The position numbers were made by a program, and so were the translations under genes. From Halosolutus halophilus (lineage in GTDB: Archaea > Halobacteriota > Halobacteria > Halobacteriales > Natrialbaceae), in NCBI RefSeq assembly GCF_022869805.1, contig NZ_CP094974.1, positions 3,224,001 to 3,288,000 of the forward strand: DNA of 64,000 nt, given 5' to 3'. The number at the start of each line of letters is the position of its first letter. The first letter of the stretch is position 1. The notes below the pieces were generated by a model. The model was given only the letters and a program-made list of their open reading frames with translations, was not told where the DNA came from and ran no database searches. This document shows positions 41,392 through 51,189 of this stretch, in pieces.

Positions 41392-42294
41392 CTACGCGGG
41401 GTCGGCGGAATCGCCGACGTCGACGACGCCGCACTCGCCGACCTCGATCGGCAGCGTCCCGTCGCCGAACGCGATTTCGACCGTCGCGGCGAACGGGTCG
41501 GTCGAGGTGACCGCGGTCCGGACGGTCTCGGTCGTGACGAACTCGAAGAACTCCCAGAGGGGCACGGAAAACAGCGAGATGCCGTGTTCCCACAGGAACC
41601 CCACGACCGACGGATGGAATGCGGCCGTCACCTCGATCGGGAGCGTGATCACGAGCCCGCACTCGCGGCAGGTACTGACGTGCACGTAGAACGATCGGTC
41701 GCCGCGTTCGGTGCCGTCGATCCGGGTGTCGACCAGCCCGTAACATTCGGGACACACGTCCCCCTGGATCAACACGACGGTGCTCCAGATGCGGTAGCCG
41801 AAGCTAGCGACGATCTCCGACGGGGATCGGTGGGCGGACTGACTTCGGGGAAAGAAGTCGGTTACGAGGGTCGACGCGCACGAGTCACAGCGAACGACGA
41901 ACCGGCCGTCGACGAGCCTCGCCACGAGTGCGTCCTCCTCGCAGAACACGCACGTGCCGTCGATCGGCCGGTCCTCGAACGACGTCGCGCTCTCGTAGAG
42001 GTCCGATCGGATCGCGCGGACGATACTGTCACCGCCGTAGGTGAGTCGATAGCCGCCGGCCGTCTCGGCGACGAACTCGCCGACGAGCCGATCGAGATGG
42101 TAGGAGAACTGGGACGTGCTATCGACGTCGACCGCGTCGTACAGGTCCGTAAACGTCATCGAGTGCCCGTCGACGCCCAGTTCCCGTTCCCTGTCGGCCA
42201 GTGCCACCAGTATCTCGAGCCGTTGCCGGTTCCCGAGCGATGCGACCGCGTCGACGACCTCCTCGTCGATCCGAGTGCTGTGATCCGTCGTCAT
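41392..42294 (-). CDS. ArsR-like winged-helix regulator with zinc-ribbon sensor domain (DUF7351-like)
   Basis: A 300-residue protein. The N-terminal ArsR-type winged helix (~12-95) has VASLGNRQRLEILVALAD, MTFTDLYDAVDVDSTSQFSY and LVGEFVAETAGGYRLT. The C-terminal part holds two Cys pairs forming zinc ribbons: CVFCEED with CDSC, and CPECYG with CREC. Such haloarchaeal regulators often have unknown ligands. ATG at 42294. It lies upstream of the ABC exporter on the same strand, so control of that exporter is plausible (inference). Confidence 0.8.
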   Translation of the reverse strand: MTTDHSTRIDEEVVDAVASLGNRQRLEILVALADRERELGVDGHSMTFTDLYDAVDVDSTSQFSYHLDRLVGEFVAETAGGYRLTYGGDSIVRAIRSDLYESATSFEDRPIDGTCVFCEEDALVARLVDGRFVVRCDSCASTLVTDFFPRSQSAHRSPSEIVASFGYRIWSTVVLIQGDVCPECYGLVDTRIDGTERGDRSFYVHVSTCRECGLVITLPIEVTAAFHPSVVGFLWEHGISLFSVPLWEFFEFVTTETVRTAVTSTDPFAATVEIAFGDGTLPIEVGECGVVDVGDSADPA

Positions 42295-42313
42295 ACTCGT
42301 TCCATCGTGGCGC

Positions 42314-42814
42314 TCATTCGATCTCGATCCGGGAGTCGTCGAGTGCGGCCCGGATCGCCCGCGCTCGCGTCTCGCCGATGCCGTCGATCGCCAGTAGCTC
42401 CGCGCGGCTCGCGTCGGCCAGGGCCGCGACGGCCGGGTAGGCCTCGTACAGGGTTTCGGCGAGTTCGGGGCCGATGCCCTCGATACAGCCGTACATCCGT
42501 TTCGCCGTCGGCTCGCGACGGCTCGAGACGGCACCGACGGGAAGTCGACGGGTCGACGGCTCCTCGCTGTGTTTCCGGGCCAGCCGAATCGCGTAGTCGA
42601 CCAGGCGGGCCTGATCGTAGAGGTCGGGGCCGGACCGGGCCATGACGCTGGAAACGTAGTCGCGGGGCGTCTTCCGTTCTATCCCGACGGAATCGACGGC
42701 GATATCGCCAGCGGGGAGTCGATCGGTGGAGACCGACGTCACGTCCGGATGGTCTCTGACGGCGGCGAGCAGGCCGGCGGGCTCCCGATCGTCGACGGTG
42801 ACGGCGACGGACAT
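42314..42814 (-). CDS. ERCC4-type nuclease with helix-hairpin-helix, internally shortened
   Basis: A 166-residue protein. The start has VTVDDREPAGLL and the ERKT catalytic motif (GDIAVDSVGIERKTPRDYV); the end has two HhH units (IEGIGPELAETLYEAYP and IDGIGETRARAIRAAL) for DNA binding. Between SGPDLYDQ and RLVDYAIRLARKH, haloarchaeal relatives as I remember them have some 50 more residues of the nuclease core. This copy seems to have an in-frame deletion and may be inactive. It ends 19 bp before the winged-helix regulator. Confidence 0.78.
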   Translation of the reverse strand: MSVAVTVDDREPAGLLAAVRDHPDVTSVSTDRLPAGDIAVDSVGIERKTPRDYVSSVMARSGPDLYDQARLVDYAIRLARKHSEEPSTRRLPVGAVSSRREPTAKRMYGCIEGIGPELAETLYEAYPAVAALADASRAELLAIDGIGETRARAIRAALDDSRIEIE

Positions 42815-43052
42815 ACCGTGCCGTACGGCGTCGAACCGTGAACGAGTGTCGGTTTCGGTCCGCGTGCGAGCGCGCCGACTTCCCCGTCCTCCGAGTTACC
42901 CGTCCTTTCGTCTTTTTGGATCGTTCGCACGCGCGCTCACCGTCACAGAGCTCCCCTGCCCCGTCCTCGATCGCCAGACCCCGGCCCGCCCCCATCCTCG
43001 ATCGGCACGATAACCGATACCTTCTATCCCGTGACGTGCGTAGTGACGACGA

Positions 43053-45950
43053 ATGGGTACCGCAGGGATCCATAGCACCCTCCTCGTCGTCGGGTTCGAG
43101 ACGGAAGTGGCGGCGACCGTCACGGCCGATGGCGTCGACGACGTCCGCGAGGTATCGACCGCGAACGAGGCCGTCGAGATGGTGGACTCGGGTTCGATCG
43201 ACTGCGTCCTGACCGCCGCGACGCTCCCGGACGGGACCGGACTCGACCTGCTCGAGGCGGCTCGCGAGCGCGATACCGCACTCCCCGTCGTGCTCGCGCC
43301 GGCCGACGGCGACGAGGCGCTCGCGAGCGAGGCGATCGCCGCCGACGTCACCGAGTACGTCCCCCGCGAGGAAGGTCCGGACGCGCTCGCGGCGGCCGTC
43401 GACCGGGCGCTCGATCGGAGACGGGACCGCCGGGCGCGTCGGGCGCGAGCGCGCCAGTTCGAGGGGGTTTTCGAGGACCCGGAGACGTACTCGTGGGTGC
43501 TCGAACCGGACGGGCGAGTTCGCCGGGCCAACGAGGTCGCGCTCGCGACGATCGACGCGACCGAGGGGGACGTCCGCGGGGAACGGTTCTGGGCGCTCCC
43601 GTGGTGGAACGGTGCCGAGGACGGGCGGGCGGTGATCCGGAACGCGGTCGAGCGCGCGGCAAACGGGACGGTCACGCACCGGGAACTGACGCAGGCGGAG
43701 TCGACCGCCGACGGCGTGAGCGCCCAGGCGGAGTCGCGGACGCTCGAGGTGACGATCCGGCCGGTCCGAAACGAGTCGGGTGCGATCGTCTCGCTGCTGG
43801 CACAGGCGACCGACGTCACCGAACGGGTCCAACTGGAGACCGAACTCCGCGAGTCCGAGGAACTCCACCGCGTGACGCTCAACAACATGACGGACACCGT
43901 CCTCATCACGAACGACGAGGGGGAGTTCACCTACGTCTGTCCGAACGTCCACTTCATCTTCGGCTACACGGACGAGGAGATCCACGAGATGGGGACGATC
44001 GACGACCTGCTCGAACCGGACCTCTTCGATCGCGATCGACTCGGCGAGGAGGGTGTGTTGACGAACGTCGAGTGTACGGCGACCGACAAGGCGGGACGCG
44101 AACACACCCTGCTGGTCAACGTCCGCGAGGTCTCGATCCAGGGCGGGACGCTCCTCTACAGCTGTCGTGACATCACGAAACGCAAACGCCGCGAGGAAGC
44201 GCTGACGGCGCTGCACGGAACCGCCCGCGAACTGCTCTACGCGGAGACCGATCGCGAGATCGCCGATCGGATCGTCGCGGACGCCACCGACGTACTCGAC
44301 CTCGAGGCCAGCGCCGCGTTCCTGTTCGACACCGACGAGAACCTGTTGCGGCCGGCCGCCACCTCGCCGGCGATGGAACGGTTACACGGACCGTTCTCGA
44401 CCAGACGGGCCAACGGCGACACGATCTCGGGGCAGGTATTCGTCGAGGGGGAGCGGCAGTTCTTCGCGGACGTCCACGAGTCGCCCACGCTGTCGGATCC
44501 GACGACCGACGTCCGCAGCGCCGGGTTCGTCCCGCTCGGGGATCACGGCGTCTTCGTCGCGGGCTCGGCCGAGGTCGACGCCTTCGACGAGGTCACCCGG
44601 GAACTGGCGGACCTGCTGGCGGCGACCGCGGAGGCGGCGCTCGATCGGGTCGAGCGGGAACGCACGTTACGGGAACGCGATCGAGAGCTCAAGCGCCAGA
44701 ACCGAAAGCTCTCTCGCCTCGACGGGATGAACGAGGTCATCAGGGAAATCGATCAGGCGCTGGTCGGGGCCGAAACTCGCGCGGAGATCGAGGAGGCCGT
44801 CTGCGAACGGCTCACCGCCGCCGAGCGGTTCTCGTTCGCCTGGATCGGCACGGCCGACCCCGCGGACGAGCGCCTCGAGTCGACCGCCCACAGCGGGTCG
44901 GAACGGGGGCGGGACTACCTCGACGGCGTCCGCCTCGGCCTCGCGGACGGAACCGAACCAGCGGTCAGGACCGCGACCGAACGCGAGGTCACCGTCGTCT
45001 CGAACGTGGTCGACCGACTCCACGACGAACCGTGGCGTGAGGCCGCGCTCGTGCGAGACTACCAATCGGTCACGAGCGTCCCTCTCGCGTACGACGAGTT
45101 CACCTACGGGGTGTTGACGGTCTACGCCGATCGACCCGACGCCTTCGACGAGACGACGCGCGCCGTGCTCGCGGAACTCGGCGAGACGATCGCGGCCGCC
45201 ATCGCCGCGGTCGAACGCAAACGCGCCCTGGTGACGGACTCGCGGACGCGCTTCGAGTTCGACGTCCACGACGACGGGTTCATCTTCGCCCGCCTCGCAC
45301 GGGAGGCCGACGCCCGTCTCTCGTTCGACGGCGGCGTCCGCCAGCACGAAGGCGGGGCGTCCGTGTTCGTGACGGTCGACGGTGCGTCCCCCGAGGCCGT
45401 CGCGACTGCAGCGGCTGGGCTCGTCGCCGTCGAAGACGTACAGGTGATCAGCGCCGACGACGGCGACAACGGAAGCGATACTCGCGACGGCGGTGCCGTA
45501 CTCCTGGAACTGTCACGGCCGTTTCTCGCACTTCGGCTCGCGGACCACGGCGTCGTGTTGCGAAGCGTGGAAGCGACGCCGGAGCGTGCACGCGTCGTCG
45601 TGGACGTTCCGAGCACGGTCGACGAACGGGGCGGTGCCGCCGTCGTCTCGAACGCCTTCTCCGAGATCGAACTCCGATCGAAACGAACCGTCGACCGGAC
45701 CACCGCCCGCGACCTTCGATCGACGCTGCTCGATCGGTTGACCGACCGACAACTCGAGGTCGTCCAGCTAGCGTACTACGGCGGGTACTTCGAATCGCCG
45801 CGGGCGAAGACGGGCGAAGACGTCGCGGAGACGCTCGACATCTCGCCAGCCGCGTTCTACCGTCACGCCCGAACCGTGCAGCGGAAACTCTTCGAAGTAC
45901 TGTTCGAGGACGTCGGACTCCCGGCAAATACTGCGCCCGCCGTTGAATAG
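43053..45950 (+). CDS. Large sensor-regulator: pseudo-receiver, PAS, PAS, GAF, GAF, Bat, HTH_10
   Basis: A 965-residue cytoplasmic protein. Residues ~8-110 look like a receiver, but the phospho-acceptor Asp is missing (CVLTAATLPDG, about 51-61) and the late Lys is Arg (YVPRE). Then come PAS-like domains ~135-270 and ~275-385 (VLITNDEGEFTYVCPNVHFI), a GAF ~390-530, a coiled segment, a second GAF ~570-720, the Bat middle region ~725-895 and HTH_10 ~900-955 (LTDRQLEVVQLAYYGGYF). It lacks a kinase domain, so it probably links several ligand signals directly to DNA. Targets unknown. Confidence 0.88.
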   Translation: MGTAGIHSTLLVVGFETEVAATVTADGVDDVREVSTANEAVEMVDSGSIDCVLTAATLPDGTGLDLLEAARERDTALPVVLAPADGDEALASEAIAADVTEYVPREEGPDALAAAVDRALDRRRDRRARRARARQFEGVFEDPETYSWVLEPDGRVRRANEVALATIDATEGDVRGERFWALPWWNGAEDGRAVIRNAVERAANGTVTHRELTQAESTADGVSAQAESRTLEVTIRPVRNESGAIVSLLAQATDVTERVQLETELRESEELHRVTLNNMTDTVLITNDEGEFTYVCPNVHFIFGYTDEEIHEMGTIDDLLEPDLFDRDRLGEEGVLTNVECTATDKAGREHTLLVNVREVSIQGGTLLYSCRDITKRKRREEALTALHGTARELLYAETDREIADRIVADATDVLDLEASAAFLFDTDENLLRPAATSPAMERLHGPFSTRRANGDTISGQVFVEGERQFFADVHESPTLSDPTTDVRSAGFVPLGDHGVFVAGSAEVDAFDEVTRELADLLAATAEAALDRVERERTLRERDRELKRQNRKLSRLDGMNEVIREIDQALVGAETRAEIEEAVCERLTAAERFSFAWIGTADPADERLESTAHSGSERGRDYLDGVRLGLADGTEPAVRTATEREVTVVSNVVDRLHDEPWREAALVRDYQSVTSVPLAYDEFTYGVLTVYADRPDAFDETTRAVLAELGETIAAAIAAVERKRALVTDSRTRFEFDVHDDGFIFARLAREADARLSFDGGVRQHEGGASVFVTVDGASPEAVATAAAGLVAVEDVQVISADDGDNGSDTRDGGAVLLELSRPFLALRLADHGVVLRSVEATPERARVVVDVPSTVDERGGAAVVSNAFSEIELRSKRTVDRTTARDLRSTLLDRLTDRQLEVVQLAYYGGYFESPRAKTGEDVAETLDISPAAFYRHARTVQRKLFEVLFEDVGLPANTAPAVE

Positions 45951-46062
45951 TGAACCCCCTCGCCAGTCCGGCGCTAGTTATCTGATGGACACACTCATCC
46001 TAATATCCCTAGTACAATACTAATGCGACGATCGCCCCCCGTATCCGTTCGTCGTGACTACC

Positions 46063-46203
46063 ATGAAAGACGTCAACTACGATCCCGAGGACGAATCGAC
46101 CTACGAGTGTTTCAGTTGCGGCACCGTCGTCAGCGCGTCGGCACCGGGTACGTGCCCGGAGTGCGGGGCCGACATGCGTAACCGGCGGACACCGATCGAG
46201 TAG
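46063..46203 (+). CDS. 46-residue rubrerythrin-like zinc-ribbon protein
   Basis: ATG at 46063 to TAG at 46201-46203. The sequence has two CxxC sites, YECFSCGT and GTCPECGAD, separated by a short VVSASAP linker, then MRNRRTP. This matches the small rubrerythrin-like domain proteins common in haloarchaea, often encoded next to gdh. It ends 2 bp before the glutamate dehydrogenase ATG, so the two are likely co-transcribed. Role unknown. Confidence 0.82.
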   Translation: MKDVNYDPEDESTYECFSCGTVVSASAPGTCPECGADMRNRRTPIE

Positions 46204-46205
46204 CG

Positions 46206-47507
46206 ATGGCGTCTCACCAGCGTTCGACACCGAGCCCGGAGCCACAGCGATCGTCGGGTGACGAACCCGAGACGGCACTCGAGACCGCTCGTCGCCAACT
46301 CGGCCGCGCCGCGGACTACCTCGAGATCGACGACACCGTCCTCGAGCGACTCAGATATCCCGGGAAAGTCCACGAGGTGACCGTTCCCCTCGAGCGCGAC
46401 GACGGGAGCGTCGACGTCTTTACCGGCTATCGCGCCCAGCACGATAGCGTTCGCGGGCCGTACAAGGGCGGCCTCCGGTACCATCCCGCCGTGACCCGCG
46501 ACGAGTGCGTCGGGCTGGCGATGTGGATGACCTGGAAGTGTGCCGTGATGGACATCCCCTTCGGGGGTGCGAAAGGCGGGATCGTCGTCGATCCCAAGTC
46601 CCTGAGCGACGAGGAGAAAGAACGGCTCACGCGCCGGTTCACCCAGGAAATCCGCGAGGTGATCGGCCCGACGACGGACATCCCGGCCCCGGACATGGGA
46701 ACCGATTCGGCGACGATGGCCTGGCTGATGGACGCCTACAGCATGCAGGAGGGCGAAACCATCCCGGGCGTCGTCACCGGCAAACCGCCCGCAGTCGGCG
46801 GTAGTTACGGTCGCGAGGAGGCCCCGGGCCGCAGCGTCGCGATCGTCACCCGCGAAACGCTCGACTACTACGACGAGCCGATCGCGGAGACGACCGTCGC
46901 CGTCCAGGGGTTCGGCAGCGTCGGCGCGAACGCCGCTCGCCTCCTGGACGAGTGGGGCGCGACCGTCGCGGCGATCAGCGACGTCAACGGTGCCGTGTAC
47001 GATCCCGACGGGATCGACGTGGCCGCGATTCCCTCACACGACGAGGAGCCGGAAGCGGTCACCGAGAACGCCGACGGGACCCGCATCTCGAACGACGAAC
47101 TGCTCGCACTCGACGTCGACGTCCTCGTTCCGGCGGCCGTCGGCAACGTCATCACCGAGGACAACGCCGACGACGTGCGCGCCGATCTCGTCGTCGAGGG
47201 GGCCAACGGCCCGACCACGTTCGCCGCCGACGCGATCCTCGCCGAGCGCGGGATCGACGTCCTCCCCGACATCCTCGCCAACGCCGGCGGCGTCACTGTG
47301 AGCTACTTCGAGTGGCTCCAGGACATCAACCGCCGCGCGTGGAGCCTCGATCGGGTCCAGGACGAACTCGAGGCCGAGATGGTCGCGGCCTGGGACGCCG
47401 TCCGCGAGGAGGTCGAAGCGCGGGACGTGACCTGGCGCGACGCCGCCTACATCGTCGCCCTCTCGCGGATCAGCGAGGCCCACGAGATGCGCGGGCTCTG
47501 GCCCTGA
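46206..47507 (+). CDS. Glutamate dehydrogenase
   Basis: A 433-residue Glu/Leu/Phe/Val dehydrogenase of the hexameric type. The substrate-binding Lys lies in the YKGGLRYHP and [19 protein letters not shown] segments, PAPDMGTD is conserved, and the Rossmann turn is [15 protein letters not shown]. It joins ammonia and 2-oxoglutarate. Cofactor choice cannot be set reliably. Start ATG at 46206; usual length for haloarchaeal Gdh. Confidence 0.95.
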   Translation: MASHQRSTPSPEPQRSSGDEPETALETARRQLGRAADYLEIDDTVLERLRYPGKVHEVTVPLERDDGSVDVFTGYRAQHDSVRGPYKGGLRYHPAVTRDECVGLAMWMTWKCAVMDIPFGGAKGGIVVDPKSLSDEEKERLTRRFTQEIREVIGPTTDIPAPDMGTDSATMAWLMDAYSMQEGETIPGVVTGKPPAVGGSYGREEAPGRSVAIVTRETLDYYDEPIAETTVAVQGFGSVGANAARLLDEWGATVAAISDVNGAVYDPDGIDVAAIPSHDEEPEAVTENADGTRISNDELLALDVDVLVPAAVGNVITEDNADDVRADLVVEGANGPTTFAADAILAERGIDVLPDILANAGGVTVSYFEWLQDINRRAWSLDRVQDELEAEMVAAWDAVREEVEARDVTWRDAAYIVALSRISEAHEMRGLWP

Positions 47508-47567
47508 GACACGGACACCGATCCCCCGTAGCCGCCGTTTTCCCGCGGGTGACGACGTATCGTGGCC

Positions 47568-48194
47568 CTATCGCCCTTCGAGGTACTCGATCGCCTCCTC
47601 GTCGGTCACCTGGCCGAACGTCCGGTAGAACTGTCCCACCGCCCGGAAGTGGTCCGGCGTCTCGAGCGCGATCACCTCGTCGGCCTCGTCCGCGAGTTCC
47701 GCGACCGATCGGGGCGAGCCCACGGGAACGGCGAGCGCGACGTACTCGGCGTCCGAATCCTGCACCTGTCGGAGACAGGCGGTCGCCGTCGCGCCCGTGG
47801 CGACGCCGTCGTCCACGATCACCACGCGCTTGTCCGCGAGATCCGGCAGGCCCGGCGAGTCGTGGTAGCGATCGGCTTTCGCCGCCGCGTTCTCGGCCTC
47901 TTCCTCGCGGATCTCCTCGAGGTACGCGTCGTCCACGCCTAACCGATCTACGAGGTCGTCGTTGTACCAGACGCTCCCGTCGCTCGCGACCGCGCCGATC
48001 GCCAGTTCGGGGTTCCCCGGCGCGCCCATCTTCCGGGCCACGACGACGTCCAGGTCGGCGTCGAGCGCGTCCGCGACGGGCCGGGCGACGGGCAGGGCCC
48101 CGCGCGGGATGCCGAGGACGACGTCGGCTTCGAAGTCGCGGCGCTCGAGTTCCGTTGCGAGTCGATCGCCGGCGTCCGTTCTGTCGTCGAACAT
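47568..48194 (-). CDS. Phosphoribosyltransferase-fold protein
   Basis: A 208-residue type I PRTase. The PRPP loop is VVIVDDGVATGATATA; the N-terminal ADVVLGIPRGALPVARPVA and VARKMGAPGNPELAIGAV match the COG1926 group of uncharacterised PRTases. A nucleobase role is possible but not shown. ATG at 48194 (MFDDRTDAG) was chosen over an in-frame ATG seven codons earlier. It converges with glutamate dehydrogenase. Confidence 0.88.
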   Translation of the reverse strand: MFDDRTDAGDRLATELERRDFEADVVLGIPRGALPVARPVADALDADLDVVVARKMGAPGNPELAIGAVASDGSVWYNDDLVDRLGVDDAYLEEIREEEAENAAAKADRYHDSPGLPDLADKRVVIVDDGVATGATATACLRQVQDSDAEYVALAVPVGSPRSVAELADEADEVIALETPDHFRAVGQFYRTFGQVTDEEAIEYLEGR

Positions 48195-48304
48195 GGACGA
48201 CGGTACGAGGGCCACGTACTATGATCTGACGTAGCATACGTCGGGTTTGGGCGACCGGAACACGCCTGCCGAACCGCTACCAGTCGGGCGGAGCGAACGG
48301 TGGT

Positions 48305-49078
48305 ATGGTACGCCTGCAGCGGACGCTCTCGAACGTCTCCGAGGGCGGGAACGACAACGGTCGCGTCGGCATCGTCGGCGGTTCGATCGAGTACCCCAAC
48401 CAGCCCGTGCTCGTCGGGCGGGCGGCGCTCCGGACCGGGTCGGACCACGTCCGCGCGTTCGTCGCCGACCCGATCTACGAGGTCGTCGCGAGTCACGATC
48501 CGAACCTGCTCGTGGATCGCTACGCAGGCGAGCAGTTCGAGGCGAGCGCCGTCGAGCGCACCCGCGAGCTGAGCGACTGGGCCGACGCGCTGGTGATCGG
48601 CCCCGGTCTCGTCGACGCCGATCCCGTTGCCCTGCGCGACGCCGTCGACGCCGTCGACGTACCGACCGTCGTCGACGCGCTCGCGATCGAACCGGCACTC
48701 GACGTCGACCTCTCGAACACCGTCCTCACGCCCAGCAGCGCCGAAGTCGATCCGATCCGCGAGTCGTACGGTTCGCTCGAAGCCTTCTCGGCGGAAACCG
48801 GCGCCGTCGTCACGCTGACCGGCGACGTCGACGAAATCATCGGCGACGGAGAGCGAATTCGTAACGAGACGGGCACCTCGGCGCTCACCGTTGCCGGAAC
48901 CGGCGACACGCTGGCCGGCATCGTCGGGTCCCTACTCGGCCAGGGAATGGACCGCGCGGAGGCCGCCGAACTCGGGACGTGGGTGCTCGGCAAGACCGGC
49001 GAACTGGCGACGGCCGAGTACGGTCCCGGCGTCGTCGCGACCGACGTGATCGATCGGATTCCGGACGCGATCCGGTGA
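48305..49078 (+). CDS. ADP-dependent NAD(P)H-hydrate dehydratase (Nnr C-terminal type)
   Basis: A 257-residue ribokinase-fold protein: RVGIVGGSIEYPNQPVLVG, ALVIGPGLVD, VLTPSSAEVD, and the anion-hole motif VAGTGDTLAGIVGSLLGQG. It repairs damaged NADHX/NADPHX using ADP or ATP. The N-terminal epimerase domain of full-length Nnr is not present. ATG at 48305. It stands alone; the following 187-bp spacer has a repeated GGTACGCTCGCG. Confidence 0.85.
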   Translation: MVRLQRTLSNVSEGGNDNGRVGIVGGSIEYPNQPVLVGRAALRTGSDHVRAFVADPIYEVVASHDPNLLVDRYAGEQFEASAVERTRELSDWADALVIGPGLVDADPVALRDAVDAVDVPTVVDALAIEPALDVDLSNTVLTPSSAEVDPIRESYGSLEAFSAETGAVVTLTGDVDEIIGDGERIRNETGTSALTVAGTGDTLAGIVGSLLGQGMDRAEAAELGTWVLGKTGELATAEYGPGVVATDVIDRIPDAIR

Positions 49079-49185
49079 GCGGCGTCACGCGGCCGCCGCC
49101 GAAGACCGCTGGCCGCCGGCGCGCGAGCCACGGACCGCACGCCGCGGCCCGTGGCGCTCGTTCGCGTGCGCGGTCCGTTAACACC

Positions 49186-49222
49186 GGTACGCTCGCGCCG
49201 CACAAACACTGGTACGCTCGCG
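49186..49222 (+). repeat. Spaced direct repeat GGTACGCTCGCG
   Basis: Two exact 12-bp copies at 49186-49197 and 49211-49222, 25 bp apart, 44 bp before the methyltransferase start. The separation is a little over two helical turns. It may be an operator or a local duplication. Confidence 0.4.
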
Positions 49223-49265
49223 GCACAATCGATTTCCCGCTGCCCCACGTCGATCGGCGTAGATC

Positions 49266-49976
49266 ATGTTCACGCACGACGTGAGCCGGACGGCCTCCGG
49301 CGACGCGAGCGACGACATTTCACACCCGCTCGTGGCGGCGGTCTACGACTGGGTCGTTCCGGAACGAACCCTGTTTGCGCCACACAGACGGTATCTGACC
49401 GCCGACCTCGCCGGACGGGTACTGGACGTCGGGGCGGGAACCGGGGCGAACTTCCCGCACGTCGCCGCCAGCGACCGGGACGTCGAGTTTCACGCGATCG
49501 AACCCGATCCCTACATGCGCCGCCGGGCGGCGCAGAAGGCGCGCGAGGTCGGCTGTGCCGTCGACCTCCGCGACGCTCGCGCCGAGTCGCTGCCCTATCC
49601 CGACGACGCCTTCGACGTCGTCGTCGCCGGCCTGGTCTTCTGTACGATCCGGGACCCCGACGCGGCGCTCGCGGAGGTCGCACGGGTGTTGAAACCGGGC
49701 GGCGAGTTCCGCTTCCTCGAGCACGTCCGGGCAGACGGCTGGCGTGCCGCGGGGCAGAATCTCCTGAATCCGCTCTGGGAGCGGGTGGCCGGCGGCTGTC
49801 AGTTGAATCGCGCCACCGTCGAACGGTTCGTCTGCCACGACGATTTCGACGTCGACGAGATCGAACGACTCTCGATCGGGCTCTTTCCGGCGACGCCGAT
49901 CGTCCGGGGGCGGCTGGAACGACGCCGAGACGGCGCCGGGGGTTTATCCGTAAGCGAGTTCCTGTACAGCCTATGA
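49266..49976 (+). CDS. SAM-dependent class I methyltransferase (UbiE/COQ5-like)
   Basis: A 236-residue enzyme. The SAM loop is VLDVGAGTGANFPHV, the acidic strand end HAIEPDPYM, and motif post-I DVVVAGLVFCTI followed by ALAEVARVLKPGGEFRFLEH. Substrate unknown. Its stop overlaps the aminotransferase start (ATGA), so the two form a coupled pair. ATG at 49266. Confidence 0.9.
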   Translation: MFTHDVSRTASGDASDDISHPLVAAVYDWVVPERTLFAPHRRYLTADLAGRVLDVGAGTGANFPHVAASDRDVEFHAIEPDPYMRRRAAQKAREVGCAVDLRDARAESLPYPDDAFDVVVAGLVFCTIRDPDAALAEVARVLKPGGEFRFLEHVRADGWRAAGQNLLNPLWERVAGGCQLNRATVERFVCHDDFDVDEIERLSIGLFPATPIVRGRLERRRDGAGGLSVSEFLYSL

Positions 49977-51097
49977 CCGATCCAACCGCGGACAGACTGC
50001 GGATGACGCCCGGTCCGACCGAGGTCCCCGGAGCGGTGCGCCAGCGGATGGCCCAGCCCACCCCGAACCCCGACGTCGAACCCGAGTTCTTCGCGTTCTA
50101 CCGGGAGTTGACGGACAAACTGGCCACGATATATCGGTCCGACGGGCACGACCGGTCCGCGACCGAGTCGAACGAACGGCGGGACGTCGTCGTCCTCGGC
50201 GGTGAGGGGATCCTCGGCCTCGAGGCCGCCGTCGCCTCGCTGGTCGAGTCCGGCGATCGAGTGCTGTGTCTCTCGAACGGTCTGTACGGCGAGGGCTTCG
50301 CCGACTTCGTCGAGCAGTACGGCGGCGAGGCGGCCGTCTGTGACGTGCCCTGGGACGAGACGCTCGATCGGGAGACCGTCACGGCGTTCCTCGACGATGC
50401 GGACGGGCCGTTCGACGTCGCGACGATGGTCCACTGCGAGACGCCGACGGGGACGCTGAACGACCTCGAGCCGATCCTCGACCTCCTCGACGATCGGGAC
50501 GTCGTCACCGTCGTCGACGCGGTCTCTTCGCTGGGCGGCACGCCCGTCCCGACCGGAAAGATCGACGTCTGTCTCGGCGCGAGCCAGAAGTGTTTCAGCA
50601 CGCCACCGGGGCTCGCGACCTGTGCGATCAGCGATCGCGCGTGGAACCGCATCGAGTCGGTCGAGACGCGATCCTTCTACGCCGACCTCGAACCGTGGCG
50701 GACGGCGGCCGACGACGAGTGGTTTCCCTACACCCACCTCACCGCGAACCTGTACGGCCTCGACGCCGCGGTCGACCTGCTCCTCGAGGAGGGACTCGAG
50801 GCCGTCTTCGATCGACACGAGACGGCGGCGCAGCGGTGTCGCGAGCGAGCCGCGGACCTCGGGCTGGACACGTATCCGACGACCGAGGACGATTCGTCAC
50901 CGACCGTGACCGCGGTCTCGGTCGACGATCGGGCCGGCGAGTTGCAGCGAGCGATGCGCGAGGAGCACGACGTCGTCCTCGCGACCGGCCTCGGGGATCT
51001 CGAAGACGACGTCCTCCGAATCGGACACATGGGCCACAACGCTCGCGTCGATCGGGTCGAGCAGACGATGGATGCGCTGGCAGCCGTACTCGACTGA
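49973..51097 (+). CDS. Class V aminotransferase (alanine-glyoxylate / serine-pyruvate type)
   Basis: A 374-residue fold-I PLP enzyme. It starts RMTPGPTEVP, a hallmark of this group. VVVLGGEGILGLEAAVASL is the phosphate-cup region, TVVDAVSSLGG the PLP Asp region, and Lys in GASQKCFSTPPGLA the Schiff-base site. RIGHMGHNAR near the end is also typical. It probably moves amino groups between serine/alanine and glyoxylate/pyruvate. Coupled to the methyltransferase by a 4-bp overlap. Confidence 0.9.
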   Translation: MTDPTADRLRMTPGPTEVPGAVRQRMAQPTPNPDVEPEFFAFYRELTDKLATIYRSDGHDRSATESNERRDVVVLGGEGILGLEAAVASLVESGDRVLCLSNGLYGEGFADFVEQYGGEAAVCDVPWDETLDRETVTAFLDDADGPFDVATMVHCETPTGTLNDLEPILDLLDDRDVVTVVDAVSSLGGTPVPTGKIDVCLGASQKCFSTPPGLATCAISDRAWNRIESVETRSFYADLEPWRTAADDEWFPYTHLTANLYGLDAAVDLLLEEGLEAVFDRHETAAQRCRERAADLGLDTYPTTEDDSSPTVTAVSVDDRAGELQRAMREEHDVVLATGLGDLEDDVLRIGHMGHNARVDRVEQTMDALAAVLD

Positions 51098-51189
51098 CGA
51101 CGAACGAGGGTCGCGACGCCGACCGCCCGCGGGGACGGCCGGAGCCTGCAGGTAGAACCGTTTCCTCCGCTTCGCTACAATCGAGACGT

